DNA from: Haloarcula mannanilytica
GTDB lineage: Archaea > Halobacteriota > Halobacteria > Halobacteriales > Haloarculaceae
Assembly: GCF_005406125.1 (NCBI RefSeq)
Contig: NZ_BIXZ01000001.1
Coordinates: 992,001 to 1,056,000, forward strand
Direction: 5' to 3'
Length of the DNA: 64,000 nucleotides
The position numbers and the translations under genes are program-made. Shown here in pieces: positions 34,603-43,912 of this stretch (position 1 is the stretch's first letter; the number at the start of each line of letters is the position of its first letter). The notes beneath the pieces are model-generated. The model did no database searches, was not told where the DNA came from, and saw nothing but the letters and a program-made list of their open reading frames with translations.

Positions 34603-34632
34603 AGGTTGATTTTAAACGAGCGCGTCGGGTGA
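34603..34632 (+). pseudogene. Relic 3' end of a second lrp allele
   Basis: These 30 bases translate to RLILNERVG and stop, exactly the end of Lrp (34523-34552). Eight of 30 bases differ, every difference synonymous (cta/ttg, ctg/tta, gaa/gag, cga/cgc, gtt/gtc, taa/tga). The sequence upstream of it has no Lrp similarity. It is followed at 34637 by its own hairpin. It therefore looks like the tail of a diverged orthologue rather than a fresh duplication. Confidence 0.7.
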
Positions 34633-34636
34633 CCAG

Positions 34637-34657
34637 CGAGGCCGCGACGCGGCCTCG
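34637..34657 (+). terminator. Hairpin after the relic lrp tail
   Basis: The repeat cgaggccgc / gcggcctcg has 9-bp arms and a 3-base loop, five bases after the relic TGA. It mirrors the hairpin that follows the intact lrp gene. Confidence 0.4.
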
Positions 34658-34724
34658 ATATACGAGCGGCGCAGCCACGAGTAGTAGCCCAGTTCGAGGC
34701 GAGCGAATAGGAATCGAGTGGCTC

Positions 34725-34807
34725 ATAGTGATTCTTGTAGATTATTTCCGGATAGCGCCGCCCCCGGAGGACGGCGCGTCCCGGTAAATCGCTCCAAGAA
34801 TCACTAT
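34725..34807. mobile_element. 83-bp inverted-repeat element, copy 1 (MITE-like)
   Basis: Perfect 13-bp terminal inverted repeats (atagtgattcttg and caagaatcactat) enclose an imperfectly palindromic core with cggatagcgccg on one side and cggcgcgtcccgg on the other. The whole element can fold into one long hairpin. It is too short to code. Copy 2, inverted, is at 61247-61328. Read on the minus strand, it starts at the stop codon of the gene ending at 34807, as copy 2 does with its own neighbour. Confidence 0.75.
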
Positions 34808-35433
34808 CAGTCGCTGTCGTCGTCGATTGGCTGCCCGCGGTAGTATGTCGTCTGGTCGCTCTCCGTATCGTCGGTCGTGGTGTCTTGTGGCGCGACGGGT
34901 CGGCCGCGATACATGACCCGATTGGCGTTGTCGTCGCCGTCGATGGAGTCCGGACTCTCCTGTTGATGATTCTCGATGAACTCGGCGGCCGCCTTGAGGA
35001 CCGATTTGTCGGTCTTGCGGTGGACCCAGCAGTGGTACATCTTCCGTGGAGTCCGGAGCGCGAGTCGGTGCGCACGGAACCCAGTCTTGGTGGTGACATC
35101 TGCAACCGACTCGTGTGGGACCTCGATGACCTCGTCGTCCTCGTCTTTCCCGATAAGACAGAGCGTCCGACGGCCAGTGATCAGAATGACTGTCCGGCGG
35201 TCCCCGACCGGCGAGTCGGTCTTGCGTTTCGTCCCGCGACCGACGCCGCGCTTCCCGTTTGTCAGGAGATACGCCGGTGCTTCCGCGCCGTCGAGGTAGG
35301 TCAGCGGTGGGTTGTTCAGCGGCGGCGACTCCGAGAATCGGCTCTCGTGCCCAGCGAGGACCGCCGTCGTAACCGAGTCACTGGGAGCCATCTCCGCGAC
35401 CGTCTCCGCCCGGTCTGCGACGTTCTCTATCAT
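34807..35433 (-). CDS. Haloarchaeal protein with PH-like core and YRG(R/Q)P motifs
   Basis: 208 residues. The middle (about 45-160) has a beta-rich block resembling a bacterial PH-like domain: LTYLDGAEAPAYLLTNGKRGVGRG, RRTVILITGRRTLCLIG, EVIEVPHESVADVTTKTGFRAHRLALRTPRKMYHCWVHRK, then helix AAAEFIENHQQ. The acidic tail carries two copies of a short motif, MYRGRPV and YYRGQPI, 24 residues apart. No enzyme motif is seen. Its stop codon abuts the 83-bp inverted-repeat element. Confidence 0.75.
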   Translation of the reverse strand: MIENVADRAETVAEMAPSDSVTTAVLAGHESRFSESPPLNNPPLTYLDGAEAPAYLLTNGKRGVGRGTKRKTDSPVGDRRTVILITGRRTLCLIGKDEDDEVIEVPHESVADVTTKTGFRAHRLALRTPRKMYHCWVHRKTDKSVLKAAAEFIENHQQESPDSIDGDDNANRVMYRGRPVAPQDTTTDDTESDQTTYYRGQPIDDDSD

Positions 35434-35647
35434 CGGGCTCCCGAAAGAGCGACAGCGGTTGCAACGCGATGCATACTGGTAGTGCTACAGCCCCGAAAAT
35501 GAGTGTTACGAACGTGCCATTATTGTCCCAGAACAGGACAGATAGTCACCAGATGGTGTTGATGGCCTGCATATAGCCGATATTTAGCCGGTGATAGTTC
35601 TGAGTTGGAAGTCAAAGCGGAGCTGTCAGTGGCGAGTGGCTACCACG

Positions 35648-38600
35648 TCAGAACACTTGCTTGACACCGGTGAACTCAAACCGTGCGCCGCCGTCGTCGC
35701 TCTCAGTCACGGACACGGACCAGTCGTGTGCCGCCGCGATCTCCTTGACGATAACGAGGCCGAACCCGGTGCCATCGTCAGAGGTGGTGTAGCCGCTTTC
35801 GAACACGCTCTCGCGTTTCTCCGGCGGAATCCCGGGACCGTCGTCGGCGACGTAAAAGCCCGAATCTCCGATATCGCCGACCTCCACAGTAACATCCGGG
35901 CCGCCGTGTGTCACGGCGTTGTTGATGAGGTTTTCGAGGAGTTGGCGGGTCCGACTCTCATCGGCGTAGATCGTGCTCTCGGTGGTGATTTCGAGGGTCG
36001 CGTCCGATGTCTCGACGGCGTACCAGCAGGACTGCACAGTCGATTCGAGGTCGAGCGGCTCCGTCTCCGAGACCGTCTCCCCCTCGCGGGCGAGGGTGAG
36101 CAGATCCTCGATGAGCTCTTTCATGCGATCGATTGCGCGATAGCAGCGGTCAAACTGCTCGTCGTCGCCGGTCTCTCTGGCGAGAGCGAGTGAGCCTTCG
36201 AGGACGCTGATCGGGTTCCGGAGGTCGTGACTGACGATGCTTGCGAACTCTTCGAGCCGGTCGTTTTGCCGCTCCAGTTCCTCGCGGTACTCGATGCGGT
36301 CGGAGATGTCCCGGGAGATGACGACGAGGCGGGTGATCTCCTCGTCGGCGAAGATCGGCGTTATCTGTGTCTCCCAGACGCCGGTGGTGTGGAACTCGTC
36401 GGTTTCCTCAAACGTAATGGTGCCGCCGTTGGCGACACACCGCTCGTAGTGAGCAGTTATTCGACTCCCAGTGTCCTGGCCGGCGGCCTCGGCCGGGGTC
36501 TGGCCGGCCACCGATTCGGTGCCGAGTCCGGTTCGCCGTTCGTAAGCCTGGTTCGTCCGGATATACCGGAAGGTCGGGTCCTCGGTCGACCCCTCAACGT
36601 CGACGAGCGCAATGGCGTCGTTCGTGTTCTCGAAGACCGCCTCGTACTCGTCGGTGAGCCGAGCCAGTTCCCGCTCGCGCCGTTTCTGCTCTGTGATATC
36701 GGTTGCGACGACACAGAGAGCGTACGGCTCGCCGTCCTCGTCGAGGATCGGCGTCTTTCGCGTCAGGTGCGTCCGCTCCGTCCCGGCAACGGGAATCACC
36801 TCCTCGACTTCGACAGTGTCTCTCGTTTCGAGGGCGCGCTGGTCGTCGGCGTAGGTCTGGTCCGCGATGTGCTCCGGAAAGAGGTCGTAATCCGTCAGCC
36901 CGACGACGGACTCGTCGGCGTCGAGTCCGAACATGTCACGGGCCGCGTCGTTGACGAAGAGGAACTGACTGTCAGTGTCTTTCATCAGGATGTACGTCGG
37001 TGCCGTGTCGAGAATGACCTGCAGTTTGCGGCTCGTGTCTTCGAGTTCCTGTTTCCGTTCTTTGTGTTCGGTCACGTCCTGATGAATCCCCACTGCACGG
37101 AGCGGGTCGCCGTTCTCGTCACGTTCGAACACCTTGCCGATGTCGCGGATCCACCGATACTCGCCAGTGGCCGTCTTGAGCCGGTGGTCGCATTCGTATG
37201 TCTCCGTCTCACCGTCGAGATGGGCGTTCAGCGCCTCGTAGGTCCGCTGCCGGTCTTCGGGGTGGATAAGGTCATCCCAGGTGTCTACCGTCGGGTCGAG
37301 TTCGTCGAGTGAGTAACCGAGCATGTTGGCCCATCGCTCGTCGAACGTGACTTCGTCCGTCTGGACGTTCCAGTCCCAGACGCCGAGTTCAGCGCTCTCA
37401 AGCGCAAGTTCGTGGCGCTCCGTGAGCGTTCGGAGTTCCCGCTCCCGGTCGAGTCTGGAAAGCGCCTCCTCGGTGTTGGCGGCGAGGGTTTGGAGCAGCG
37501 AGACCGACGCATCCTCGAACGCGGCGATGTCAGTCGAGGCGGCGGCCAGCACGCCGTGATCGCCGAGCGGCAGCAGAATCTCACTTCTGAGGGGCGTCTC
37601 GGGGTTGTACCGGTCCGGGTGGGTGGACACGTCATCGAAGACGCGCTGTTCGCCGGATTCGAACACCGTCCAGATGAGGCCGTCACCCGCGCTGAAGGTC
37701 GGAATATCACCAAGAGTCGCCCGTGCCTGGTGGGTCACTGCGCCCGGTCTGAGGCAGTCAGTCGACTCGTCGTACAAAAAGACACCGCTGATCGGAAACC
37801 CGAGCAGGTCGCGCGTGGTCTCGACGACAAGTCCAGCGACGGCCTCTCGCGACTCGGCGTTCATCAGTTCACGGGTCGTATCGTGGAGCGCTTCGATACG
37901 CTGCTGTCGCCGCTGCCGTGCAGTTATCTCCTGGAACTGCGAGAAAATCGCGACGGTCTCCCCCTCGTCTCGAATGATGCGGTTGTGCCACTCACAGACG
38001 ATCTGTTCGCCGTCGCCGGTCTCGATATCGAGGACCGCGTTGTAGCCGCCGCTGTCGTCCTGCAGGGCCGTAATCGTCTCCTCGACCGTCTCCAGTTCCG
38101 ACTCCGGGACAAGCGTGTCGAACCGCTTGCCGACGAGGTCCGCCTCCGAACGCCCCAGAATCGCCTCGCCTTTTTCATTGACCTGGACGATCTCGAAGTT
38201 CTCGTCCCATTCAATGACGCCGAGAGGTGACTTATCGATAAACAGCGAGAGCCGCTCCCGACTCGCTTCGAGCGCCCGGCGGGACCGGTACTGCTCGACC
38301 GCGTTGGTGATACGGTTTGCCAGCAGCGTGAACTGGTCGGTCCCCTGCTGTTTCTGGAGATAGTCGGTCACGCCGGCCGAAATCGCCTCGCTCGCTACTT
38401 CCTCGGAGCCTTTGCCGGTAAAGAGGATAAACGGCAGGTCATCATCGACCGTCCGGACGGACTCCAGAAACTCGATACCGTCTTTCTTCGGCATGTCGAA
38501 ATCCGACACGACGCAGTCGACGGACTCATCGCTCAGCCGAGTGAGCCCTTCGTCCGCCGACAATGCCGTTGTCACGTCGAAGCAGTCGTCGAGACGAGCG

Positions 38601-38671
38601 AGAAACGCCGCCGTCATGGACGCGAATTCGGCGTCGTCGTCGACGTGTAAAACTCGCACGGCCTCAGCCAT
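35648..38671 (-). CDS. Large soluble hybrid sensor kinase: receiver, PAS, GAF, three PAS, HisKA, HATPase
   Basis: 1007 residues without membrane helices. The receiver (1-120) is intact, with [10 protein letters not shown] and phosphoacceptor Asp57 in [18 protein letters not shown]1 (about 140-255), GAF (about 275-415), PAS2 of the PAS_3 type with its C-terminal [11 protein letters not shown] block (about 425-545), PAS3 (about 550-670) and PAS4 (about 680-795) follow. HisKA has [18 protein letters not shown] and HATPase [27 protein letters not shown] and [14 protein letters not shown]-like atacttattc (minus strand, about 38697-38706) fits the ATG at 38671. It separates carA/lrp from carB. Confidence 0.94.
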   Translation of the reverse strand: MAEAVRVLHVDDDAEFASMTAAFLARLDDCFDVTTALSADEGLTRLSDESVDCVVSDFDMPKKDGIEFLESVRTVDDDLPFILFTGKGSEEVASEAISAGVTDYLQKQQGTDQFTLLANRITNAVEQYRSRRALEASRERLSLFIDKSPLGVIEWDENFEIVQVNEKGEAILGRSEADLVGKRFDTLVPESELETVEETITALQDDSGGYNAVLDIETGDGEQIVCEWHNRIIRDEGETVAIFSQFQEITARQRRQQRIEALHDTTRELMNAESREAVAGLVVETTRDLLGFPISGVFLYDESTDCLRPGAVTHQARATLGDIPTFSAGDGLIWTVFESGEQRVFDDVSTHPDRYNPETPLRSEILLPLGDHGVLAAASTDIAAFEDASVSLLQTLAANTEEALSRLDRERELRTLTERHELALESAELGVWDWNVQTDEVTFDERWANMLGYSLDELDPTVDTWDDLIHPEDRQRTYEALNAHLDGETETYECDHRLKTATGEYRWIRDIGKVFERDENGDPLRAVGIHQDVTEHKERKQELEDTSRKLQVILDTAPTYILMKDTDSQFLFVNDAARDMFGLDADESVVGLTDYDLFPEHIADQTYADDQRALETRDTVEVEEVIPVAGTERTHLTRKTPILDEDGEPYALCVVATDITEQKRRERELARLTDEYEAVFENTNDAIALVDVEGSTEDPTFRYIRTNQAYERRTGLGTESVAGQTPAEAAGQDTGSRITAHYERCVANGGTITFEETDEFHTTGVWETQITPIFADEEITRLVVISRDISDRIEYREELERQNDRLEEFASIVSHDLRNPISVLEGSLALARETGDDEQFDRCYRAIDRMKELIEDLLTLAREGETVSETEPLDLESTVQSCWYAVETSDATLEITTESTIYADESRTRQLLENLINNAVTHGGPDVTVEVGDIGDSGFYVADDGPGIPPEKRESVFESGYTTSDDGTGFGLVIVKEIAAAHDWSVSVTESDDGGARFEFTGVKQVF

Positions 38672-38782
38672 TGCTCATGTGTGAGCGTGTCGAATGAATA
38701 AGTATTTCTGTCCAGTTGATTGGCTGATAGGAATTCGTCCCGCTGTGGGTAGCCGCCCGAGCCGCTAAAAGAGATGACCGCC

Positions 38783-41700
38783 TTACTCAGCGCCCCACTC
38801 GCGCTGGGTCTTTGGCCGTTCGTCGATGGCCTGGACGGCGAGTGGCTGGTCGGCGGAGTTGATGGCTTCCAGCGCCGCCTCGGCGCTCTCGCGAGTCGAG
38901 AAATACGTGACCGTCTCCTCGACACAGGCTTCCAGCACGTCGCGGTCGCGGGAGACGACGAGGTCGACCTCGCCGCTCTGGATGGCGTCGATGATGGCCT
39001 CCGTGTCCTCGTAGTCGTCGAAGTCCTGTACGTCGAAGTGCTCCTCGAAGCCCAGAATCGGAAGGTCGACAATCGCAGTTCCTTCGAGGGGGATCGGCTT
39101 GCCGACGGCCATCTGGGCCTTCTGGTAGGCCTTGCCGAAGGAGCCGGCGGTGCCCATGACCTCACCGGTGGACTTCATCTCCGGGCCGAGACGTGGGTCC
39201 GAACCCGGCAGGCGGTCGAAGGGCAGCACGACCTCCTTGACCGACACCTGGTCGGGAATCTGCTCTTGTACGTCGAGGTCTTCGAGCGACGCCCCGGACA
39301 TCACCTTCGCGGCAATTTTGGCAATCGGGACGCCGGCGGTCTTGGAGATGAACGGAACGGTACGCGAGGAGCGCGGGTTCGCTTCGAGGACGAACACCTC
39401 GCCGTCGCGGACCGCCAGTTGGACGTTCAGCAGGCCGACCGTATCCAGTGCGTCGGCGATGTCCTCGACGACCGCACGGATGCGGGGCATCACGTCCTTG
39501 ATCTCCTGGGAGCGTGGCGGAATCATACACGCCGAGTCCCCGGAGTGGACGCCGGCCGTCTCGACGTGTTCCATGACACCGCCGATGAGCACGTCGTCCT
39601 CGTCAGCCACGGCGTCAACGTCCAGTTCGACGGCATCGGCGAGGAACTCGTCGACGAGAATCGGCTTGTCCGGGCTCACGCGGACGGCTTCCTCGATGTA
39701 CGTTTCGAGGTCCTCGTCGTTGTACACCACGTCCATCGCGCGGCCGCCGAGCACGTAACTCGGACGCACGAGGACCGGGTAGCCGATGTCGTGGGCCAGG
39801 TCCAGGGCCTCCTCCTTGGATGTCGCGGAGCCGCCTTCGGCCTGTGAGATCCCGAGTTCGTCCATCAACTTGTTGAACCGGTCGCGGTCCTCCGCGAGGT
39901 CCATCGCGTCGACAGAGGTCCCCATGATCTCACAGTCGAGGTCGCGGCGTTGGAGTTCCTGTTCGAGCGGGTGGCCGATGTCGACGGAGGTCTGGCCGCC
40001 GAACTGGACCATCACGCCGTCAGCGTTGGTCGCCTCGATGACATCGGCGACTTCCTCGGCGGTGACCGGTTCGAAGAACAGCCCATCACTGGTGTCGTAG
40101 TCGGTCGACACCGTCTCGGGGTTGTTGTTGACGACGTGGGCGTCGATGCCCAGTTCCTCCAGCGCGCGGACGGCGTGGACCGAACAGTAGTCGAACTCCA
40201 CGCCCTGCCCGATGCGGATTGGGCCGCCGCCGACGACGACGACGCTCTCGATGCCCGGGTCGATCTGGAGTTCGTTGCGGTCGATGCCCGAGACCGGATC
40301 CCGTGTCGAGTAGTAGTACGGCGTCGTCGCCTCGAACTCGCCGGCGCAGGTGTCGACCAGCTTGAAGTCGCGGTCGGTGGTGTCGGTCTCGACGGTGTCG
40401 ACGGTGATACCGGAGCCGTCGGTGGCCGCTTCGACTTCCGGCTCGTCGCCGCCGTCGTCGCCGAGGTCTGCCGGGAGCCAGGAGACGTGCGTGTCGTTGA
40501 ACTCGCCGCCGGCCAGCGCGGTGATTTCCTGGTCGGTGAAGCCGGCCTGTGCGGCGGTCTCGTAGTCGCCGTTCCGGGCGGCCTTGGCGGCGTCTGCGAC
40601 TTCCTTGAACCGCTCGACGTACCACGCCTCGATATCCGTGATATCGACGACTTCTTCGACCGTGTAGCCGCGCGTGAACGCCTCGAACATCGCGTACGGG
40701 CGGTCAGGCGTCGCCTTTTCGAGGTACTCCGTTTCGAGTTCCGCGTCGTCGACCTCGTTGAAGTCAACAGCCGGGTTGTACTCGGAGGAGCGCAGCGCCT
40801 TCAGCAGGCTTTCAGGGAAGGTCCGACCGATGGACATCGCCTCGCCGGTGGATTTCATCGCCGTCGAGAGCTCGAACTCGGTGTCCTGGAACTTGTCGAT
40901 GGGCCAGCGTGGCACCTTCGTCACGACGTAGTCGATGGCCGGCTCGAACGCCGCCGTCGTCTCGCCCGTGATTTCGTTGTCGATCTCGTGGAGGCGCTTG
41001 CCCATCGCCACCTTCGCCGTAACGCGGGCGATGGGGTAACCGGTCGCCTTCGAGGCCAGTGCCGAGGAGCGGGAGACGCGTGGATTGACTTCGACCACAC
41101 GGTACTCACCGCCGGGCGTGCCGTCGTCGCGCCAGGCGTGCTGGATGTTACAGCCGCCCTCGATGCCGAGTTCGCGGATGACCTTCAGCGCGGAGTCGCG
41201 CATCTCCTGGTGGCCCTCGTCGGGGATGACCTGCGAGGGCGTGACGACGGTGGACTCGCCGGTGTGGATGCCCATCGGGTCGATGTTCTCCATGTTGCAG
41301 ATGATGATACAGGAGTCGTCGGCGTCCCGCATCACCTCGTATTCGAGTTCGACCCAGCCCTCGATGGACTCGGTGATGAGCACCTCGTTGTTACGCGAGA
41401 GGCGCAGGCCCTTACGGACCCGCTCGATGAGTTCGTCCATCTCGTCGACGACGCCGGAGCCGGACCCACCCAACGTGTACGTCGTACGTGCGATGACGGG
41501 CAGCCCGCCGACTTCGTCGACGGCCGCCTCGACGCGGTCCACGAGCGACTCCTCGTCGAGGTCGGTGACCGACTCGCCCTCGTCGAGCGTGATGGTCGTC
41601 GAGCGCGCCACCGGCTCGCCGATGTCCTCCATCCGCTGTTTGAATAGGTCCCGATCCTCCGTCGCGTAGATGGTGTCCAGTGGCGTCCCCATCACGTCCA

Positions 41701-42034
41701 CGTCGTACTCGTCGAGGATGCCCTCCTCTGCGAGTTCGGCCGTGACGTTGAGGCCGGTCTGGCCGCCCAGCCCGGCGATGACGCCGTCGGGGTTCTCCTT
41801 CCGGATGATCTCCGAGATGGCTTCAGTGTTGATGGGTTCGAGATACACCTTGTCGGCCATCTCCGGGTCGGTCATAATCGTCGCCGGGTTCGAGTTCACG
41901 AGCACGACGCGAGCACCTTCCTCCTGAAGGGCACGGCACGCCTGTGCGCCGGAGTAGTCGAACTCGGCCGCCTGTCCGATCTTGATCGGTCCGCTGCCGA
42001 TGAGTAGGATTGTACGGTCCTCGTCCGCTGTCAT
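38783..42034 (-). CDS. carB: Carbamoyl-phosphate synthase large subunit
   Basis: 1083 residues with the duplicated ATP-grasp structure: first half GSGPIKIGQAAEFDYSGAQACRALQEEG ... GVIAGLGGQTGLNVTAEL, second half GGGPIRIGQGVEFDYCSVHAVRALEELG ... GVMVQFGGQTSVDIG. A C-terminal MGS-like allosteric domain follows (from about residue 940). It synthesises carbamoyl phosphate from bicarbonate, ammonia and two ATP. The second half contains a central acidic stretch (DDGGDEPEVEAATDG) as in other haloarchaea. It carries its own promoter (ggcttattac on the minus strand, about 42058-42067) and the same upstream motif as carA. Confidence 0.97.
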   Translation of the reverse strand: MTADEDRTILLIGSGPIKIGQAAEFDYSGAQACRALQEEGARVVLVNSNPATIMTDPEMADKVYLEPINTEAISEIIRKENPDGVIAGLGGQTGLNVTAELAEEGILDEYDVDVMGTPLDTIYATEDRDLFKQRMEDIGEPVARSTTITLDEGESVTDLDEESLVDRVEAAVDEVGGLPVIARTTYTLGGSGSGVVDEMDELIERVRKGLRLSRNNEVLITESIEGWVELEYEVMRDADDSCIIICNMENIDPMGIHTGESTVVTPSQVIPDEGHQEMRDSALKVIRELGIEGGCNIQHAWRDDGTPGGEYRVVEVNPRVSRSSALASKATGYPIARVTAKVAMGKRLHEIDNEITGETTAAFEPAIDYVVTKVPRWPIDKFQDTEFELSTAMKSTGEAMSIGRTFPESLLKALRSSEYNPAVDFNEVDDAELETEYLEKATPDRPYAMFEAFTRGYTVEEVVDITDIEAWYVERFKEVADAAKAARNGDYETAAQAGFTDQEITALAGGEFNDTHVSWLPADLGDDGGDEPEVEAATDGSGITVDTVETDTTDRDFKLVDTCAGEFEATTPYYYSTRDPVSGIDRNELQIDPGIESVVVVGGGPIRIGQGVEFDYCSVHAVRALEELGIDAHVVNNNPETVSTDYDTSDGLFFEPVTAEEVADVIEATNADGVMVQFGGQTSVDIGHPLEQELQRRDLDCEIMGTSVDAMDLAEDRDRFNKLMDELGISQAEGGSATSKEEALDLAHDIGYPVLVRPSYVLGGRAMDVVYNDEDLETYIEEAVRVSPDKPILVDEFLADAVELDVDAVADEDDVLIGGVMEHVETAGVHSGDSACMIPPRSQEIKDVMPRIRAVVEDIADALDTVGLLNVQLAVRDGEVFVLEANPRSSRTVPFISKTAGVPIAKIAAKVMSGASLEDLDVQEQIPDQVSVKEVVLPFDRLPGSDPRLGPEMKSTGEVMGTAGSFGKAYQKAQMAVGKPIPLEGTAIVDLPILGFEEHFDVQDFDDYEDTEAIIDAIQSGEVDLVVSRDRDVLEACVEETVTYFSTRESAEAALEAINSADQPLAVQAIDERPKTQREWGAE

Positions 42035-42086
42035 TGTACGAGCGGAGTCTACACATCGTAATAAGCCCGGCGAAAGGATGCGAAGC

Positions 42087-42113
42087 TCGAAGCCAAATTT
42101 CGAATATCGTAAT
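42087..42113. promoter_or_regulatory. Candidate car operator upstream of carB
   Basis: TCGAAG-N5-TTTCGAATATCGTAAT, 53 bp before the carB ATG, differs from the copy before carA (34077-34103) by one base outside the spacer. It has the same orientation relative to the gene and lies just upstream of the TATA element. Confidence 0.6.
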
Positions 42114-42192
42114 GCGAGGGCGTCACACGGTGGAAAGTCTCACCCGCTGGTCCCCGAACTGTCACTGTGACGGCAGCAGTGCTGCCGAACGG

Positions 42193-42423
42193 TCAGTTGT
42201 TTCGGTCGGGAACGCGATAGCGGTAGGGCTGGCCCTGAATGACCTCGACCTCGCCGGTCTGGGCACGACGACCGAGGACGGTCGCTACCCGATGGGCGCT
42301 CCCGAACTCCTCGTCGTGTTCTTCGAGCAAATCACAGATTTCGCTGGCCGTCAGTGTGCCGTCGGCGTCGGCTTCTTCGAGCACCGTCAGGATACGCTCG
42401 AACTCTCCCTCGCGCATAGCCAT
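42193..42423 (-). CDS. Small winged-helix-like protein
   Basis: 76 residues: MAMREGEFERILTVLEEADADGTLTASEICDLLEEHDEEFGSAHRVATVLGRRAQTGEVEVIQGQPYRYRV. The helix TASEICDLLEEHDEEFGSAHRVATVLGRR followed by a short wing reads as a winged-helix fold (DNA-binding or protein-protein). The ATG at 42423 is chosen over 42450 because the TATA-like ttatatgg lies at 42447-42454, which would overlap the earlier start and suits a leaderless transcript from 42423. Confidence 0.7.
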   Translation of the reverse strand: MAMREGEFERILTVLEEADADGTLTASEICDLLEEHDEEFGSAHRVATVLGRRAQTGEVEVIQGQPYRYRVPDRNN

Positions 42424-42470
42424 ACACTGGTACAACACCGCATCAACCATATAACACCGTCAGACAGCAG

Positions 42471-43277
42471 TCAGACGGCGGATTTCGGCAAACCAACGGA
42501 CGGCGTACCGGCAGTGCTGTCAGACAGCGCGGGGTCGCTGTCTGTCGCGTTCGACCAGCGCTTGCTGACCCACGCCGGCCGGGAGACGGTCGTATCGCCG
42601 ATTGCGGAGTATCGAATTTCGTATCTGACCATGGCGTCCCTGGTGGGGTCCCAGTACGAGACTGTGAGCGACTGGACGAGGCCGTCCGGCCGGACATCGG
42701 CCCGAGCGCTGAAATTTTCGGCTGGTTCGAACGCCGCCGGTGGATCTGTGGCCGTGAGCGTCGTGGTACAGGTGTCGCAGTCGTCTCGCGGGCGGTCGAC
42801 GCTGACATTCGTGGCCAGGTAGGCTTCGATGAGTCGAGCGGGATCCGGGTCGAGTACCCTGCTGACCGGAATCGGCTGTCGCGTCGCGGTCCAGGCTCGC
42901 TGCGTTCGCTCGTCGTAGATGTATCGGCGGTCCCCGTTGGTATACACCCGCTTGGTGTAGTTCTGGTCGACGATTTCGGTACGATATTCGTAGTTGTGCC
43001 TGTCTTCGACGACGACGGAGACGATCTGCGTGCCCCACTCAAGAGACAGTCTGATCCCCAGCACGTACGAGCGGTTCCGCGTCGCGCGCCGGTGTGCCGC
43101 CGCGAGTTCCCGTGCGTCGACAGTATCCCCAGTCACTGCCGCGTCGAGGCGGTCATCCTGGGCGTCCTCGGGGACCGGAACTGGCGTCACGGTCTGGCGG
43201 TCCGTCCCACCGAAGGCTCCACAACCGGCCAAAAGCAAGAGCACGAGCGTGAACAGGACCGCCGCGCGACCCGCCAT
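42471..43277 (-). CDS. Haloarchaeal lipoprotein of unknown function
   Basis: 268 residues. A lipobox LLLLAGC with Cys19 follows a short hydrophobic segment (AVLFTLVLLLLAG), predicting lipid attachment outside the cell. The mature part has YVLGIRLSLEWGTQIVSVVVEDRHNYEYRTEIVDQNYTKRVYTNGDRRYIYDERTQRAW and a later CDTC pair. The beta-strand pattern resembles LolA/outer-membrane-carrier-like folds seen in many haloarchaeal lipoproteins, but this is only structural impression. It sits just upstream of the small winged-helix gene on the same strand. Confidence 0.8.
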   Translation of the reverse strand: MAGRAAVLFTLVLLLLAGCGAFGGTDRQTVTPVPVPEDAQDDRLDAAVTGDTVDARELAAAHRRATRNRSYVLGIRLSLEWGTQIVSVVVEDRHNYEYRTEIVDQNYTKRVYTNGDRRYIYDERTQRAWTATRQPIPVSRVLDPDPARLIEAYLATNVSVDRPRDDCDTCTTTLTATDPPAAFEPAENFSARADVRPDGLVQSLTVSYWDPTRDAMVRYEIRYSAIGDTTVSRPAWVSKRWSNATDSDPALSDSTAGTPSVGLPKSAV

Positions 43278-43324
43278 ACGTCACTGTGTGAGCTATACCC
43301 ACAAAGTACTCAGGTCGCAGGCAG

Positions 43325-43858
43325 TCAGATTGCGGTGTCCGACCGCCCGTCGAAGTTCCGCTCCTCGCGGTACTGCTCGACGAACACGTCGACATCGAAC
43401 TGCAGCATCTGTTCCTCGAACTCGGCCATCACGTCGTCGTCCTCGGCGTGGCTGATAGCGTGTTCCATCAGTTCCACGAGCAGTTCGACGACGATCTCGT
43501 GGAGGCGGCGGGAGTCGAAGTCGCTCACCCACGCCAGCGAGAAGCCGACCGACCCGTCCTCGCTGGTGTCGGCGGCGACGACCTCGTCCGGGAACTCCTC
43601 CATGACGACGCCCATCAGGTGGACCGTCGTGAACTCGTCGTAGTCGTCGTTGGTCTCGATGGTCGCGTGCAGCACTTCGGTAAGAAATTCCGGGACGAAG
43701 CGCGCCAGCGGGTGCGGGTCGAGCACGACGGCGTGTGTCTTCCCGCAGTCACACGCGAACTCCCGCATCCCCAGATGGAGGTCATGCGTGTCGACGCGTT
43801 CGCCACAGGGCAGTTCGAGTTCGGACTCGCGCCCGCCGGGCACGCGCGGTTCAGCCAT
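43325..43858 (-). CDS. Haloarchaeal protein of unknown function (DUF5815-like)
   Basis: 177 residues, strongly acidic. A small Cys/His block near the N-terminus (LPCGERVDTHDLHLGMREFACDCGKTHAVVLDPHPLARFVPEFL) could bind zinc through Cys17, Cys35 and Cys37 with nearby His residues. The rest is helical (VVMEEFPDEVVAAD, RRLHEIVVELLVELMEHAISHAEDDDVMAEFEEQML). I believe it corresponds to DUF5815, but that identification is from memory. Confidence 0.75.
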   Translation of the reverse strand: MAEPRVPGGRESELELPCGERVDTHDLHLGMREFACDCGKTHAVVLDPHPLARFVPEFLTEVLHATIETNDDYDEFTTVHLMGVVMEEFPDEVVAADTSEDGSVGFSLAWVSDFDSRRLHEIVVELLVELMEHAISHAEDDDVMAEFEEQMLQFDVDVFVEQYREERNFDGRSDTAI

Positions 43859-43912
43859 TACCCGCGATTGGTCGCTCGCGTGGTTAAAGGCCGCGATACG
43901 AACCGCAGCGGC

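Noticed and set aside
39950-41647. 565-codon frame antisense to carB
   Set aside because: Long antisense frames are expected in GC-rich haloarchaeal genes with high GC at third positions; the sense strand carries an intact essential enzyme.
42601-42640. atcgaatttcgtat string resembling the car motif inside the lipoprotein gene
   Set aside because: It lies within coding sequence for RYEIRYS and lacks the TCGAAG-N5 part; similarity is due to codons for Arg-Tyr-Glu-Ile-Arg.
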